A DNA stretch of 64,000 nt from Ehretia macrophylla (GCA_037974665.1 CM075770.1:98935350-98999349); one strand, 5' to 3'. Positions 9,489 through 21,895 are shown, numbered from the stretch's first letter. The notes: generated by a model from the sequence alone, not told the origin. Made by a program: numbers and translations.

Positions 9489-12400
9489 AAGAAATTGCTC
9501 CGTCGGGCCGTCGACGTTAAAACAAGCGCTTTTCGAGAGGCAACCTGAAGTTTCTTACTTTTCTTGATTTAATAGTTAGTTGTTTTTAGTTAATTTTTGA
9601 GTTATAGTTGTCGAGGTTAATTGTTGAATTTTATTGTTATGATAGGTTCAAGAAAAAGTTTGGGAAAGCCGAGGCAAGGAGAGGTTCTACCAAGTCATTT
9701 AAAGGAAAAAATATGGAGAAATTCGTGTTTGGAGTGAAGAGATTGAGTGCAAGGAAGAGGAAAACAAGAAGAAATAAAGTTATGCAGTAGCGTTGGTGCG
9801 CTAAATTCTAACGCAGCTGCACTGGCGGGATCAGGAGGTACATTTTCAAAGAGCTGTTCCAACAAAATAAACAGCGCTAAAAAATGGCGCCGCTGCGCTG
9901 GCGTCTTTCTCTTTGACGTTCGAAAAAAAAAAGAACAAAACAGTAGCGATGTTGCGCTAAAAGAAGCGCGGCTGCGTTGGGGTCTTTACATTTGACGTTT
10001 GAAAAAAAAAAAAAAATCCATCAGATATTCACACCCATCTAAAGCCCCAACCCAACCCACAACATATCAAAACCACACTTCACACTCACCCAAATTAAAT
10101 CCAACCCACCCACATTCTAGACCCCAAAACCAACCCATAATCACAAGCTCAAAATATCCCTAAATCACAAGCTCAAATCAAACCCTTCAAAATCTCTCTC
10201 TCTCATTACACAAACACAACACCTTTCATCTTCATCACCACACCGGCGCCGCTGCAGCTTCTTTTCAGCGCTGGCAGTGCGACCCCCCGATCTTCTTCGC
10301 CCTACCGTTTCACTTTCGCTGCCAAATAGGCACTCCACCTCGCTGACAATCACAGCGCCGCCAACGGAGCATCACGACAAGCCTCTGTACTGCTTCACGT
10401 GTAAGTCCAAGCTTTTATTATTTTGTATTAAGGGCTGTGTCCGATTGAAAAAGGAAAAACATACTCTTTGACGCCAACGTGCGATTCGGAGTAGTACACG
10501 CTGGACTGTTTGGATCATTGGCCTTTTGCATCTCACAAGAACTTGATCGAATGGTTAACTTGCGTTTGTGCGTCTTGCTTGCATAAGTAACAGTTTGTGT
10601 GCCTGCAGTTGAGCTGAAACAGAATTTTACGAAACAACAGCAGCATAGAAAACAAATAATCATAATAATAAATTATTAGAAGCCAACGTGCGCACAGGAG
10701 CCGCGTACATCAGTTGTGTGGAATGTGTGTTTTCTGCATCTTATGAATCTTTGAACGATTGGTTAAATTGTGTTGTGAGCATTGAAATTTTGGTTGAGTC
10801 CTTGGTGCAATTATTGGTGCATTTTTGTTGTCTGCTTTGTGACTAGAGCTCCTTTGGAGTATTGTATTTGTTGGAAAACGTGAGACTGTGTTGTTGTTGG
10901 TTGCGTTCTGTTGGATTCACGTGTGTTTTGGTGCTGAGTATATTCTTGGGACTGCTTGTGATAGTTGTGACCTTTATTGAGTTTGTTGGGTGATTCATAG
11001 TTACGTAGTGTTGTATGGGACTGGTTGTGATCATTGAGCACATTTCTTGAGTCTGTTGGGTGGTTCGTGCTTGAAGTGGATATCATATGGTTGTGAGTGC
11101 ATACTTTTTTCTGTTGACTGACTTGCAGTGGTGGTGAGTTGTGTTTGTTGAGCGGAACAGTTTGTGGATTCAGATTGGATATTACCTGTATGTTCGAGCT
11201 TTCAGCAAAGTAGACAACATTGTTGTTCCCTTTTTGCTCATTCAGGACTGTGGTACCTCTGGTGACTGGCTGATAATTGGTGCGACTATTCAGGGAAGTC
11301 ATCTACTTTCTTTCCTTATGTATTTTCACATTGAGGACAATGTTTTCTTTTAAGTTTATGGGTGACGTCTCTTTATTTGTTTTATGAATCTGCCTTACTG
11401 AGTTTTGTGTTATGTGTTGTTTTTATTATGTTACGTGTTTTAGTTACTTTCAAAAAACAAAAAAAACAAAAAAAACAAAAACAAAAACAAAAAAAAAATT
11501 GAAAAAAATTGAAAGTGATGCTGGAAAGATAAGAAAATGGCCGATGATGAGTAGCGTATGAATGACATGATAGAAATGAGGATAATTGACTAAAACATAG
11601 TTTTGTTTTACGGAAAATCTCCACATTTTGCACACTTAGCCTCGCCTAGTTATGTTGTCGCTTAGAGAAGGTGTATGTGAGTTTAAGTGAAGGAAAAAAA
11701 AATGAAAATGAATGAGTATAGGACTTTAAAACTTGTTTGATTGTCACTCGAGGTGAAATCCTAGGTTGTATAGTATTAGAGAAATGATTTAGGCCATCTT
11801 TGGGTCGTTTGAGCCTTTCAAGCCAACCCTTGTAATGATTGAATATCCCTAGTCCTCCAATTTGAGCCTAATTAGTCTTTTCTTTCATGTGCACCCTATA
11901 AATTCTTCCTTAACTTGTCAAGTTGATTACCCCAATTAATGACCTTCCTACTTGTAACATATGATTGTTCTAGGATAATTATATGGAGCTATGTTTTGAA
12001 TTGGATGATGAGAGGTATGATGATTGGGTGATGTTTTGTTTTGTTTTGAAAAAAAAAGAAGAATAAAAAGAAAAGAGAACAGCCACACTCCTTGTAGTTA
12101 ATATAAAAATGCAAGTTTGGGAGAGTGTGGACTCTTTCTCTGTTTTTTTTAAATGTTGTGAATGTATGTTGAGGAAGTGAAATGAAAGATGAAAGAAAAT
12201 AGATATGTTGAATATTTTTGGTGGTAAGAAGTAGAATTGGCATGTGCTCCATTGAACATCATCGAATAGTTGTGTGCTTACCATAGTTTAGCATTATATT
12301 ATATCCATTATCCTACCTTGACCCTAACCACACGTTACAACCAAATGTAAAGTCCTATTGATCTTTAATACTATGATTAACCTACATTAGTAGAGAGTGG

Positions 12401-12755
12401 CATGAAAAGTAAGTCTATGAAGTCCTAAGTGATTGAAAATAATAGATTCACATTGGAAATTCGCTTAACTTGCATAAACTCATATGGGTACAATTGATTA
12501 GGATAGAGGCTATTCACACACTCACTTGGGGGATTTGAAGTAAAATGCAAATTATGTGAAGTTAATATTCCTTGTGCTTATGATTGAAAGTCACCTATTG
12601 AGTTGTGAAATAAAGCTATTGAGGCCATGGAAATTTACTATCCTACAACATTGCTCTAATTAGTTGTCTTGTGTCGAGTCTTTAGTTTTTAGGTTGTTTT
12701 TTTTTTTAGTTGTGTCTTTTGCTTGAGGACAAACAAAGCTTAAGTTTGAGGTGTT
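9489..12755 (+). other. Long non-coding 3' region of the Athila element
   Basis: About 3.3 kb with no supported ORF; env, which sits here in some Athila elements, cannot be recognised. It holds two ~75-bp near-repeats (9865-10016) rich in GCGC and ending in poly-A runs, then a C-rich, intron- or UTR-like stretch (10020-10420) with pyrimidine runs. The phrase TTGAGGACAA occurs at 11331 and 12724, the second just before the polypurine tract. Many short A/T runs occur between 11450 and 12150. Confidence 0.7.
9865..10016 (+). repeat. Two ~75-bp GCGC-rich near-tandem repeats
   Basis: Both units have CGCTAAAA, then a GC-rich GCGCxGCTGCG core, GTCTTT, TTTGACGTT and a closing run of ten or more A residues. 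The same GCGCAGCTGCG-like core is found in both LTRs (about 5652 and 12978). Confidence 0.65.
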
Positions 12756-13982
12756 TGTTGTGTGTATTAGTTATATAGTATTTCAATACCTTTTCACTTA
12801 AACTTTGTTAGTTTTTGAGTAATTTATGAGCAATTTGATTGGTTTTATCTTTGATTTACATTGTAGGTAATTTCCAAGAGACAATCTAAGTTTTGAGGCA
12901 AAGATTGAAGAGAAATTGCAAAGCGCAAGCTTTTATGCAACTTGTGAAAAAATTGAAGAACAAATAGAAGTAGCGCAGTCATAGCACAGCTGCGCAGTGT
13001 CGCAGAATTTTTAAGGGCAATTTGGTAAAAAGGCACAAAAATAAGAAAATCCTAAGATAAAAGAGTATCAGACGTTGAAAAAAAATAGCTTTTGGGAGGC
13101 AGCCATAAGAAGGGGAGAAAAAGCAACGTTCCAGAGGGGGAGAAAGTGAGGATTCGCGAGTTGAAGACGGAGGAACGATCCGGAGATGGACTTCTGCCCC
13201 AATTCTTCTCCAAATCCTAGTTTCTCTATCTCTGTTATCATGTTTTACGTTACAATTGGAATTTTATTTATTTTCATGATTATGTTCTAAGCTGTTTTTC
13301 TAGGGCTATGATGTTGTCAGATTTTGAATATTTGATGCTTTTGATTTGAATTAATTGATGAACTATTCCATATTTGCGTTGAGTATTTTATGCCGAGTTT
13401 AATGCTTGTAGTTGCCTGATCAACAATTACATGAGTCGTGATTTAGTTTGAGACTGAGAAGTGATAACTAAATTAGACCACATGTGAAATACCATTAAAT
13501 CGTCATAAGTTAGAGATAGTTATGAGATCTAGTGCAACACTTGAATTTCTAGGGCTTAATGCGTTCCATAAGTTCACAATTATCATAGAGATGTAGTTAG
13601 CTTGCTTATTGGGATAGGTTATTAATGCTTGAGAAAGATTAATATCTATCTTAGCGAAATTGCTGGCAACGTAGGGAATAGGCGTCAATTGATTTAAATC
13701 AATAGTTTCAAATATGATTAATCTTGGTGAAATCGGAATCCCTAGAGCATTTTAATTCTTGATTTATCATCTTTAGTAATTTCCTATTCGTTTTAGTTGT
13801 TAATTCCAAAAGTACTTTATTTATTAGTTTTTACTCACAATCTTTCATATTTGATTGTCCGAATAAAGTTAAAGTTAAATTAATTTCGATAGTTAGTAAT
13901 CACAGTCCTCGTGGGAATGGTCTTTATTTCTTATTTTATTACTTGTTGCGACACATGCACTTGCGTTAGAAATCACACAACA
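12756..13982 (+). repeat. Athila 3' LTR
   Basis: Starts TGTTGTGTGTATTAG right after a purine-rich tract (TTAAGTTTGAGGTGTT) and ends CACACAACA. Its length is equal to the 5' LTR (1227 bp); differences are scattered substitutions and small indels, pointing to a moderately old insertion. Confidence 0.95.
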
Positions 13983-15286
13983 AGCCTCGCTGCTCAGGCT
14001 AATTTAGAAATGCACTTAATGGATGTTGTTACAGCATATTTATATGGATCATAACATATATATGAAGATCTCTTAAGGATATCATTTGCCAGAAACAAAT
14101 GAAGTGGAACCTCGTCATATATATTCATTTAAATTACAATGATCCTTATACGGATTGAAACAATCTGAGCGTATGTGGTACAATCGTTTAAGTGCTTACT
14201 TATCAAGAGAATAATATATTAATAATCCCATTTGTCCATGTATTTTCATTAAAAAATCAATAACCGGTTTTGTAATTGTTGCAATGTATGCCAATGATCT
14301 TAATCTTGTTTGAACTCCTGAAGAGCTCAACAAAACTGTTGAATACTTGAAAAAAGAATTTGAAATGAAAGATCTAGGACAAACAAAATTCTGTCTTGGC
14401 CTTCAAATTGAGCATTTCCTAAAGGAATTTTTCACCATCAATCGGCTTATATAAAGAAAATTCTAAAGTGATTTTATATAGATAAAGCTCATCCACAAAC
14501 AACCACGATGATCGTTAGGTCACTTGATGTGACAAAAGATCTTTATCGCCGTCAAGATGTTAGGGAAAAATTACTAGGTCCCGAAGTACTATATCTTAGT
14601 GCGATTAGTGCACTAATGTGCCTTGCTAATAACATAAGGCTAGAAATTGCTTTTTATGTTAATTTATTAGCCAGTTATAGTGCGGCTCCAACTCACAGGC
14701 ACTGGAATGAAATTAAACACATATTTCGCTATTTGCGTGGAATATCAGATATGGGTTTATTCTATTCAAGACAATCAAGATTTTCATTAATCGGTCATGC
14801 TGATGCTAGTTATCTATCTAACCTTCATAAGGCAAGATCACAAACTGGATAGTCTTTAATTTTGGTGACACTGCTATATCATGGTGATCCATGAAGCAAA
14901 CAATGACTGCTTCTTCTTCAAACCATGCTGAGAGTTTAGCAATTAATGAGACTAGCCGAGAATGCGTTTGGTTGAGATATGTCATTCAACATATTCAAGA
15001 GTCATGTGAATTAACCTCCAACAATGACGATCCAACCACACTATACGAAGATAATACTATATGTATCACACAAATCAAATGTGGTTACATCAAAGGTGAT
15101 GGAACGAAGCATATATCACCAAAATTCTTCTACACATATGAGCTACAAACAAATGGAATTATTGATATTCAACAAATACGTTCAAGTGAAAATCCAGCAA
15201 ATTTATTCACTAAAGCATTACCACCAATAATTTTCAAATCACATGTTCAAAGATGTGGAATGGGTCGCTTGAAAGATTTGTCATAA
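13983..15286 (+). pseudogene. pol: copia reverse transcriptase (C-terminal part) and RNase H
   Basis: This continues the copia reverse transcriptase cut at 5425. The palm block LEMHLMDVVTAYLYG appears at once, where DV holds the first catalytic aspartate. The YVDD box region near 14285 reads as a degenerate YANDLNL. KDLGQTKFCLGLQIEH follows at about 14370. RNase H follows in two frames: GHADASYLSN (14800) and LYEDNTICITQIKCG (about 15040), with the closing ENPANLFTKALP motif near 15195. Stops at 14853 and elsewhere inactivate it. Confidence 0.85.
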
Positions 15287-15519
15287 TGACTCATGTCACC
15301 ATGAGGGAGGGAAGCTATTTTTGCATGCACTGTACTCTTTTTCCTTCACTAAAATTTTTATCCCACTGGGTTTTCCTATGGTAAGATTTTAACGAGGTAA
15401 GCCAAATAAAATATTATTTCTCATAAGAATAATGTACTATTTTCCTTTTGTCAAGTTTTTATCTTATTGGGTTTTCTTGACAAGGTTTTTAATGAGGCAG
15501 ATTCTTAATAAATAAATAT

Positions 15520-15529
15520 CCAAGGGGAG
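15520..15529 (+). other. Polypurine tract of plus-strand copia
   Basis: CCAAGGGGAG directly precedes the 3' LTR and would prime plus-strand DNA synthesis. Confidence 0.75.
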
Positions 15530-15881
15530 TGTTGTAAAAATATGGATATTTGTTGGCAACAATTCTAATGTGTTGCATGTCGGCTGGCACCTGAGAGAAA
15601 AACTCAATACAATATTGAGTTGCAAAAGTCATGCGGAAGAATTGCATGCAAAATGCTAAAGATAGTTTTGATGAAATATATTTTAAGTTTAAGTATCATC
15701 ATGTTGTCTTAATGATGACAACTTTGTAATGATTATGTTTTGTCATATTTTGTAGTATAAATATGTAAGTTTGTTTATTGCATATGAGAGATAATAAGAA
15801 AAAATTGGAAGATTGGAATGCACGACAAAAAATAATATTCTCTTAGTTATCATATTTTCTTCGTTATTATCTATATTTACA
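15530..15881 (+). repeat. 3' LTR of plus-strand copia
   Basis: 352 bp, TGTTGTAAAAAT to TTTACA. The 9-bp-arm palindrome AACTCAATA/TATTGAGTT lies at 15601-15621. GTATAAATATGTAAG at about 15754 fits a promoter TATA box. It matches the two LTR copies at 1033-1653. Confidence 0.9.
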
Positions 15882-16741
15882 ATAGCGTTTTTTCCTCATT
15901 TTTACTTATCTTTATCTTGCAACAATGAAACTATCTTCTACTTTTCCTAATCAATTTTTAGCTACATTTTTTATATTGATTAAGGAAAAAAAGGAAAATA
16001 ATTTGACTAACAATTTGAAACGAAAAGGGTCTAAGTCTAATTTTAAAAAACTTGTAGGATACTTACAAAAAAAAAAAAAAAAAAATTGATTCATAATACA
16101 AGGTCTCTAAGTTAAAATCATCCTAAATGATATATTAAAGCATTTGTAGTTCTACAATCATATTTGCCATTCAAATACAATTCTAAATTATTCTTTTTTA
16201 CAACCCAAACTATGTTTACCCTTAAGTTGTCCATGTTTATTTTCAAAATTATAAACAAAAAAAAAAATGAAGTGGATTGTATAGAAATAAGTTATTTGGT
16301 TACCATTTCAAGAAGTACCCTAGTCACATTTTTTTATAACAATAAAAAAATGGAAACTAAAAAGTATATAATCTACTAATTGGGCTAATTAATAAATTAT
16401 TACTTTCATAGGAAAAAAGGAAAAAGGCATGACTTTATTATTAATTATACATTATGTTTTGAATATAGTATCTCACAACAAATATAGCTAAAAGTAGAAT
16501 GAAAAAATAACAAAATGGACCATTCAAATTTGACGAACCAGTAAATTATGTGATAGTACCAAAAATTATTTCTTAAATTTTTGCGATTGACAATTGTCTC
16601 TGATGTTTTATTTGTGCCTTTTAGTTCTTCGCAAGTTTAATAAAAACTTCATTAGTCTAATTAGGTATTTTTATCCAAATATTAACAATTTGATATATAT
16701 GACTTGTACGTAAAATGAATAAATGATCAAAATAACAAAAT
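15882..16741 (+). other. Intergenic AT-rich sequence, nothing recognised
   Basis: About 860 bases with poly-A runs (for example 16067-16085) and no convincing ORF, RNA gene or repeat. The small frame at 16164 is low-complexity and AT-rich. Confidence 0.5.
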
Positions 16742-16925
16742 CTCTTATTTAAAAAAATGATAAATTTTATTTTATCCCCTTATGGTTTACTAAAAGTGCA
16801 CGAGACCTTCTTGTATTGTCAAAAATAACACATTACCCCATTGTGGTCAGTCAAAAGGATGCAGACATCCCCCTCTACTAACGAACGTGAAAAAAGTTAA
16901 CGGCATGACTAAATTGACTATTTTG
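16742..16925 (+). repeat. Dispersed repeat of ~32-bp internal periodicity, copy 1
   Basis: Successive lines such as TCCCCTTATGGTTTACTAAA, GTATTGTCAAAAATAACACA and CCATTGTGGTCAGTCAAAAG show a loose ~32-bp period. The stretch is homologous, in inverse orientation, to 48886-49040. It resembles short MITE-like sequences found between plant genes. Confidence 0.65.
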
Positions 16926-17390
16926 CCCTTTCTTTTAACCTTTGAGAAAAGCAAATAAAAATATTTAATATCAAAAACCACTCAAAACTCTATTACCTTC
17001 TCTCTCTTCGAAAAACCACAAAACCTTAACAACTAAAAACCAAACCTAAACAAAAAGTAATTTGTCATCTTACTTAGAGAACTGATAGTGATTAGTTTTT
17101 CAAGAAGCCAGTGAAGTTGGTCTTTAATATTCTACTTCTAGTTAGCTAGATTTTCAAATTTTGATTCTAGCTTCAATGTTTATTGATTCAGCTGAAGAAG
17201 AATGAATACTCATCTTTCTCCCTTTTTGTTAATTTTCAATCAGTGAGCCAAAAGATCTTCTTGTCAGGTACAATGTGAAAGCAAATTTTGTTTGCTAGTT
17301 ATTATTTCTTTGATCATCATCCACTTTAATTGGCTTTTGTAGTATTCAATTACTAGTATACATATAGGATCAAGACTCATCGAGAGAAAG
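16926..17390 (+). other. Possible upstream region of the AHL-like gene
   Basis: After pyrimidine-rich stretches (TTCTCTCTCTTC at about 17000) there is no ORF. The phrase GAGCCAAAAGATCTT occurs here (about 17246) and again at 19880 on the other side of the solo LTR, in both cases followed by TTCTT or ATTCTT. This suggests a promoter/leader region with an internal duplication, split by the insertion at 17391. Function is inferred only from position. Confidence 0.3.
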
Positions 17391-19858
17391 TGTCAAACCC
17401 CACTTTTCCTGCTTATCTCGTTTTACGTGCTTTGCCTCGTTTTGCGTGCATATGATCTGTTTATGTGCTATAGGACCTAGAAAGTTATAATTTTGATGTC
17501 AATACTTCTAATACGTGCTAAATGTGCATTCATGAAATTTTTATAAAAAACGGAGTCAGAAATTTTATCGTCGATTTTCAGTGAATAGTGTTTTCGAAAC
17601 ACGTCCGCTATAATTTTGAAACTGGTCTTTTTAACCCTTCTAGACCTAGTCCACGGACTTTAATAGACCTGTGTTTGATGAAAACGGTTTTAAAATCGGC
17701 TTAAGAATTTATTAGGGTTTTTACACCGACTTTTGCGAAAATCGAGTTTTAAGCCGACTCGGGTGGAATTCTTTGAATGTAAAACTTCTTGTCACCTAAA
17801 AATAATCCACTTAAGATATCTTGGGGGTGGCATAATTATTTTTAACTTGGTGAGCACTAAAATGCAATTAAAGTCATTAAAAACACAAAAATACCTATTA
17901 AAACTAACTTTGACTTTGCATTTTTTTAATTGACCAAGCTTTTAAATACTCCTTGTCATCAACACACACTCACACAACACAAAACACACTCCACAAACAC
18001 ACACATGGCCGAGAGATAGAGGAGAGAAAAAGAAAGAGAATTTCAAAGCTTTTCAATCCAATTTTTCAAAGAAAAACCTAGTTTTTGTCCGTAGAACTTC
18101 GCACCGACTTGGATTCTGCTTGTTGGGCACGCATAGCACGTATTCCTAGGCTTATATCGCATCTAAGGTGAGAGAAAAATTCTAGATCTCAAAATGTCAT
18201 TTTTGTGTTTTTGTGTATAAATGAAGATTGAACCGTTAGAATTGAAATCTGATGATAGATTATTGCTCCTTGCATGCTAGGGATCATTATATACTAATAC
18301 TACGAGTTTCTGTCGGATATAGCATAATTTTTATTTTCCGGGTATTTAATTTTGATTAAAATGTTCAAAGTTGATTTAATTGAGTTGCGTTGCTCGAAAT
18401 CGATTGCCGTCGATTTCTAAATACTTGATAATTACGTGTTAGCGCTGTTGTAATGCCGAATTTTCGATTACATTGTTTGTGTGAAAATCCGGAAAATCCA
18501 GCCATGACGTCATAGGGTTTTAGGGTTATCGGGCATGGTATGGAGGTGTTATGGTGGATTTCCGAGAGGGCTAATGTAGTAGGTTGAATGGGTGAGTGAT
18601 AGGAACTGATTTGGCAATGTTTGGATTAGTAGATTGTAAGTTATGAATTTTAGAAGTTTAGGTTGTCATTCTTTAATTTCTTGAACGATGCCTTAGATGG
18701 TTGGGTAGTGTTCGAGTGATGAATGGTGAGTTGTTGTTGAGTAATTTAGAGTTTAATTATGTATATTATGCATGTTCGGTTAGATGGCCTACTTTGTCAT
18801 CTAACTTAGTTATTTGTTGTTTAATTGATTATTGATGTTATTGATGATGATGATATGATTATTGATGATGATAAAATGATATTGATTGATTATTATTGAA
18901 TGCGGGAATCGGGCACTCTTGTTGCTGATCTCCCAATTGATTGATTGATTTATGCTTGCATGATGATTGATGAATATGGAGTCTTGGTATGTGTGTGCCA
19001 CCTCTCGGGCAGCGTCGGGCTGTCGGGTTGATAACGGCATGACTGCCATAGGCTACCCCCAGCTCGCATGACGGAGATGTCATGGAGGGAAGGGGCTAGT
19101 GAGGTACCTCGGGTGCGTGAGTAATGGGGAGTTATAAGAAGAACGGTTGAGATCGTGATGGCGTTTGGAGCTACACCAAATAGAGTATCCTTCATTGAAT
19201 GGTCATATAGTTATGTGATGATAGTATTATTTATGTTATTGTGTGTTTACTGACTCAAAGGATTATTCCAAGGAGTTTAGTAGACCTTGCTCGAGATCTA
19301 TCGGATCCTCACTGGGCTTATGTATATAAGCTCACTCTCTATTAATGCATGCTTACAGGTGTTGCAGAGCCGGATTACGGGTATGTGCCTCCTGAAGAGG
19401 AGAATGTGGAAAATGTACTTTACGTGGACGAGTCATATGTTCCCGAGTCTTATCCATGATTATATGTTGTTTAATGTCATGTATATTAGTTTAATAGACT
19501 TTTATATGCTTTATGGTTCTTAATGTAATAGATTTTGAAAAGATGATGAACCAAATGATGTTAATTTAGTGGTTTTCTTTCGTCTATGGTTAAGTTGTAG
19601 TTGTGTCTCAACTTACTTTTGAAATGTATGATAAAGTTGAGGTATTGTATGTTATGTTGGAACGGAGGCGTATAACGAGGATGGTTTATTGTATATTATG
19701 ATTGTGTTGTATGTTGTTGTTTGAATTAAGGAGTTGCTGGATGTATGATGTTTAATGAGGTTGGTTTGGAACCTCGGTGTCCTATTTACTGTCGTTATAC
19801 TGTCGAAATCCCGTTGCGTCCTGACTGATTGTAAGAGGGGTCGAGTTGGGGCGTGAGA
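17391..19858 (+). mobile_element. Solo LTR, Del/Tekay-type gypsy, copy 1
   Basis: 2468 bp, starting TGTCAAACCCCAC and ending TTGGGGCGTGAGA (the expected terminal CA is mutated). GAAAG flanks it on both sides (17386-17390, 19859-19863). Inside are CACACACTC...CACACACATGGCCGAGAG near 17960-18015 and TCCTCACTGGGCTTATGTATATAAGCTCAC near 19310 (shown here as two known family phrases: CTCACTGGGC and AAGCTCAC), also seen in the related units. There is no gag-pol, so it is most simply a solo LTR left by recombination between two LTRs. The minus-strand frames near 18810-19195 are not supported. Confidence 0.75.
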
Positions 19859-19863
19859 GAAAG

Positions 19864-20092
19864 AGAAATTTCGAACCAATGAGCCAAAAGATCTTATTCT
19901 TCTCGCTATGTTCATCACTTTCTCTCACCTCATCATTAGACTTATAAAGGCAGCCATCATCATCCTTTCCACAAAATCAGATGCCCACCACTAAACAACC
20001 ATCAGATTCCAAAGACTCTTCGGATAAAGATAAAAAAAATGCTAATAATGCAGGAGCCACTAGCTCTGGTGGATCAATTGTTAGAATATTGT
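19864..20092 (+). pseudogene. 5' part of an AT-hook (AHL-like) gene, split by retrotransposon
   Basis: TTATAAAGGC at about 19940 is TATA-like and ATG at 19981 opens a 37-codon frame: MPTTKQPSDSKDSSDKDKK followed by a Ser/Gly-rich end (ATSSGGSI). The frame is cut at 20092 by the copia LTR. On the far side of the element, at 48519, an AT-hook motif follows. AHL proteins have a low-complexity N-terminus, an AT-hook and a PPC domain; they bind AT-rich chromatin. The N-terminal part alone is not diagnostic; the link rests on the position of both halves at the outer edges of the same insertion. Confidence 0.45.
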
Positions 20093-20561
20093 GAATAGAA
20101 TAATAAAATTTTGGTTGTAATTATTGCCATCAATTATTGGGCAGCATGTTTGCTAAGAATTTTGTGCATTGATGCCATGCCTGTTAAAAATTCCGTGCAC
20201 TGATGCCATGCCTGCTACATAATTTTATGCTTTGACTTGAAATAATATATTTTTTATTATTATATGCTTACAACAAAGTTTGTGTTGAGGAACACAAGTA
20301 TCAATGGGAATGATTACTCCTATTCTTGTTTGGCTATATAAATGTGTTCTGCATGCATGTTTGATAACGACCATATGAGTAAGCAAAACAAGATCATTAA
20401 TTAGTATCTTTAACATTGTATTTTGAGAGAGAGTTATCATACTCAGTTTGCTTGTTTTCGTAGTTTGGTGTGTTCCTACTACGAAAGAAAATATCGGTGT
20501 ATCGTTGGAGATTTGTGTCAGTCAACCGAAAACACCGTAATGGGGCGTTAAAGTCTTAAGG
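20093..20561 (+). repeat. 5' LTR, first part, of the outer copia element
   Basis: Matches the 3' LTR from ATTGTGAAT (45355) on, including GTAATTATTGCCATCAATTA and the GCATGTTTGCTAAGAATT segment. It is cut at TAAGG (20557-20561) by the inner copia element. The first eight bases differ between the two LTRs, so the exact start is not certain. Confidence 0.8.
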
Positions 20562-21893
20562 TGTTAGCCTTAGGGTGTTAATCTCATATTTTGATGATAA
20601 CTAAATCTTAATCTAATGATGATCTAATGACTAATCATGATTATATAAGTTGTATATGTTTGAGATTAGTCTTAGATTGGGAAATGAATGAGCATGAAGA
20701 AATGACTAGCACAAGCTTATCAATGCAATCAAGGTTGAAGTGCTAGAATTGATAAGGTCTTTTCAAGACTTGAAAAGTTACATCCATGAAGATATTTCCA
20801 AAAGAAGAAATGAAATCTTGAAGAGCTAAAGAAGTGAAGATTTTATTTTGAAAATCCAGACTTGAAGATTCAAAGAAAGAAGAGGGAGTTATAAGAGGAA
20901 ATGTATCGACATAAGAGGTATCAGCAAATTAAATATCGAGTGACTTTGATATGCTCAGTAAAGCTCAAACAAACCTTCTTTAAAACTTGTTTTTGAAAAC
21001 CATTCTAGAAGATTTCTTGACAAAGTTTTGATTTCAAAAACATTGTTTTAAGCATTTGACAAAACGCTTTTTAAACTTGTCTTTCCACTTGCCTATAACA
21101 AATCCATTTGAGTCGGTCGAAGCAGTCGGTCAAGGAATCAACAAGCTTTCACTCAACTGACTCATCCATGGAATGCAGGGGCAAGTCGATCGAGTCCCTC
21201 GACCGATTCCTCCACGGGCTCGATTGATTCCCTCAACCGACTAGATCGTGTGTTTGAACATTTTTACCATCTATGACTGTTGGAAACGTTTTTCTACAAA
21301 TATTCAAACACCCCAATGCTTAAAATACCTCTTCTAATCACAAGCAATTGTTCTATAGCTTTCATATCTTCAAAACACATTTGATTGATCATTTATTGAG
21401 CTTTAACTTGCAAATCAATTGAGCATTCAAGAGCATTGAATTGTATTTATCCACTCTTAAAGAGAGTTCATTGTACTCATCATTTATTCACTCTTGTTGT
21501 GAGATAAACACTACTATATCTTTGAGAGTATTATTGTATAGGGAATGTTTGACCCACTTGTGAAGAAGTAAAAAGGCTTGTACAAACTCTTGTGGAATCA
21601 AAAGATCTTGTAGTGTTGGTTTATGCTTCACCAACTTGTGATGAAGCATTACTAGTGGAGGTAGTAAAAGCCTAAAGGGAGGAAAACCTTGGGTGGTGGA
21701 GTAGATTAGCGAATTACCTAAAAATCGACGGCTTCATCTCTTTCTCTCTTCTTTTCTTACTTTTTTTATTTGTGCATACATAGTGTTTGATAAATTGCTT
21801 CATTGAAAATATAGATTTATTTCATTTTCGTAAAAGTAATAATATTGCTCCTTTATCCTAATTCACCCCCTCTTAGAATATTTTGGACCTACA
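20562..21893 (+). repeat. 5' LTR of SIRE-type copia
   Basis: 1332 bp, TGTTAGCCTTAGG to GGACCTACA. Nearly identical to 34990-36299, though each has small indels: for example AAAAGCAGTAGGATG near 35697 is absent from the 5' copy. Carries repeated CTCGACCGA/TCGGTCGA palindromic words around 21110-21240. Confidence 0.92.
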
Positions 21894-21895
21894 AG

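Larger units (their letters stand above)
5426..13982 (+). mobile_element. Ty3/gypsy Athila-type retrotransposon, internally deleted
   Basis: It has two equal 1227-bp LTRs beginning TGTTG and ending ACAACA, and the 5-bp target AGCCT occurs on both sides (5421-5425 and 13983-13987). A tRNA-Asp-type primer site follows the first LTR, and a purine-rich tract precedes the second. The internal region keeps gag, protease and only the C-terminal end of integrase. Reverse transcriptase, RNase H and the integrase core are missing, so the element depended on other copies. A long non-coding 3' region of about 3.3 kb, typical in position for the Athila env region, shows no env ORF. It lies inside copia reverse transcriptase in the same orientation. 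Confidence 0.92.
1382..15881 (+). mobile_element. Ty1/copia retrotransposon, plus-strand copy, split by an Athila element
   Basis: Domain order is LTR, gag, protease, integrase, reverse transcriptase, RNase H, LTR, which is the copia order. The 5' LTR lacks its first ~80 bp; the 3' LTR at 15530 is complete and preceded by a purine tract (CCAAGGGGAG). The body is interrupted between 5425 and 13983 by a gypsy element; without it the copia copy is about 5.9 kb. All domains carry stops or frameshifts, so it is dead. The five bases after the 3' LTR are ATAGC; the left target duplication is not in view because the left end is missing. Confidence 0.9.

Noticed and set aside
10811-11302. 163-codon minus-strand frame rich in Asn, Gln, Thr and His
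   Set aside because: It lies in the non-coding 3' region of Athila and has low-complexity composition with no motif. I kept it out, though an antisense product cannot be excluded.
17391-19858. Possibility that the TGTCACRCCCC-ended units are DNA transposons because of inverted-repeat-like ends
   Set aside because: The match between the ends is short and starts TG/ends CA; 5-bp target duplications and sense phrases in one orientation fit LTRs better. No transposase was found.
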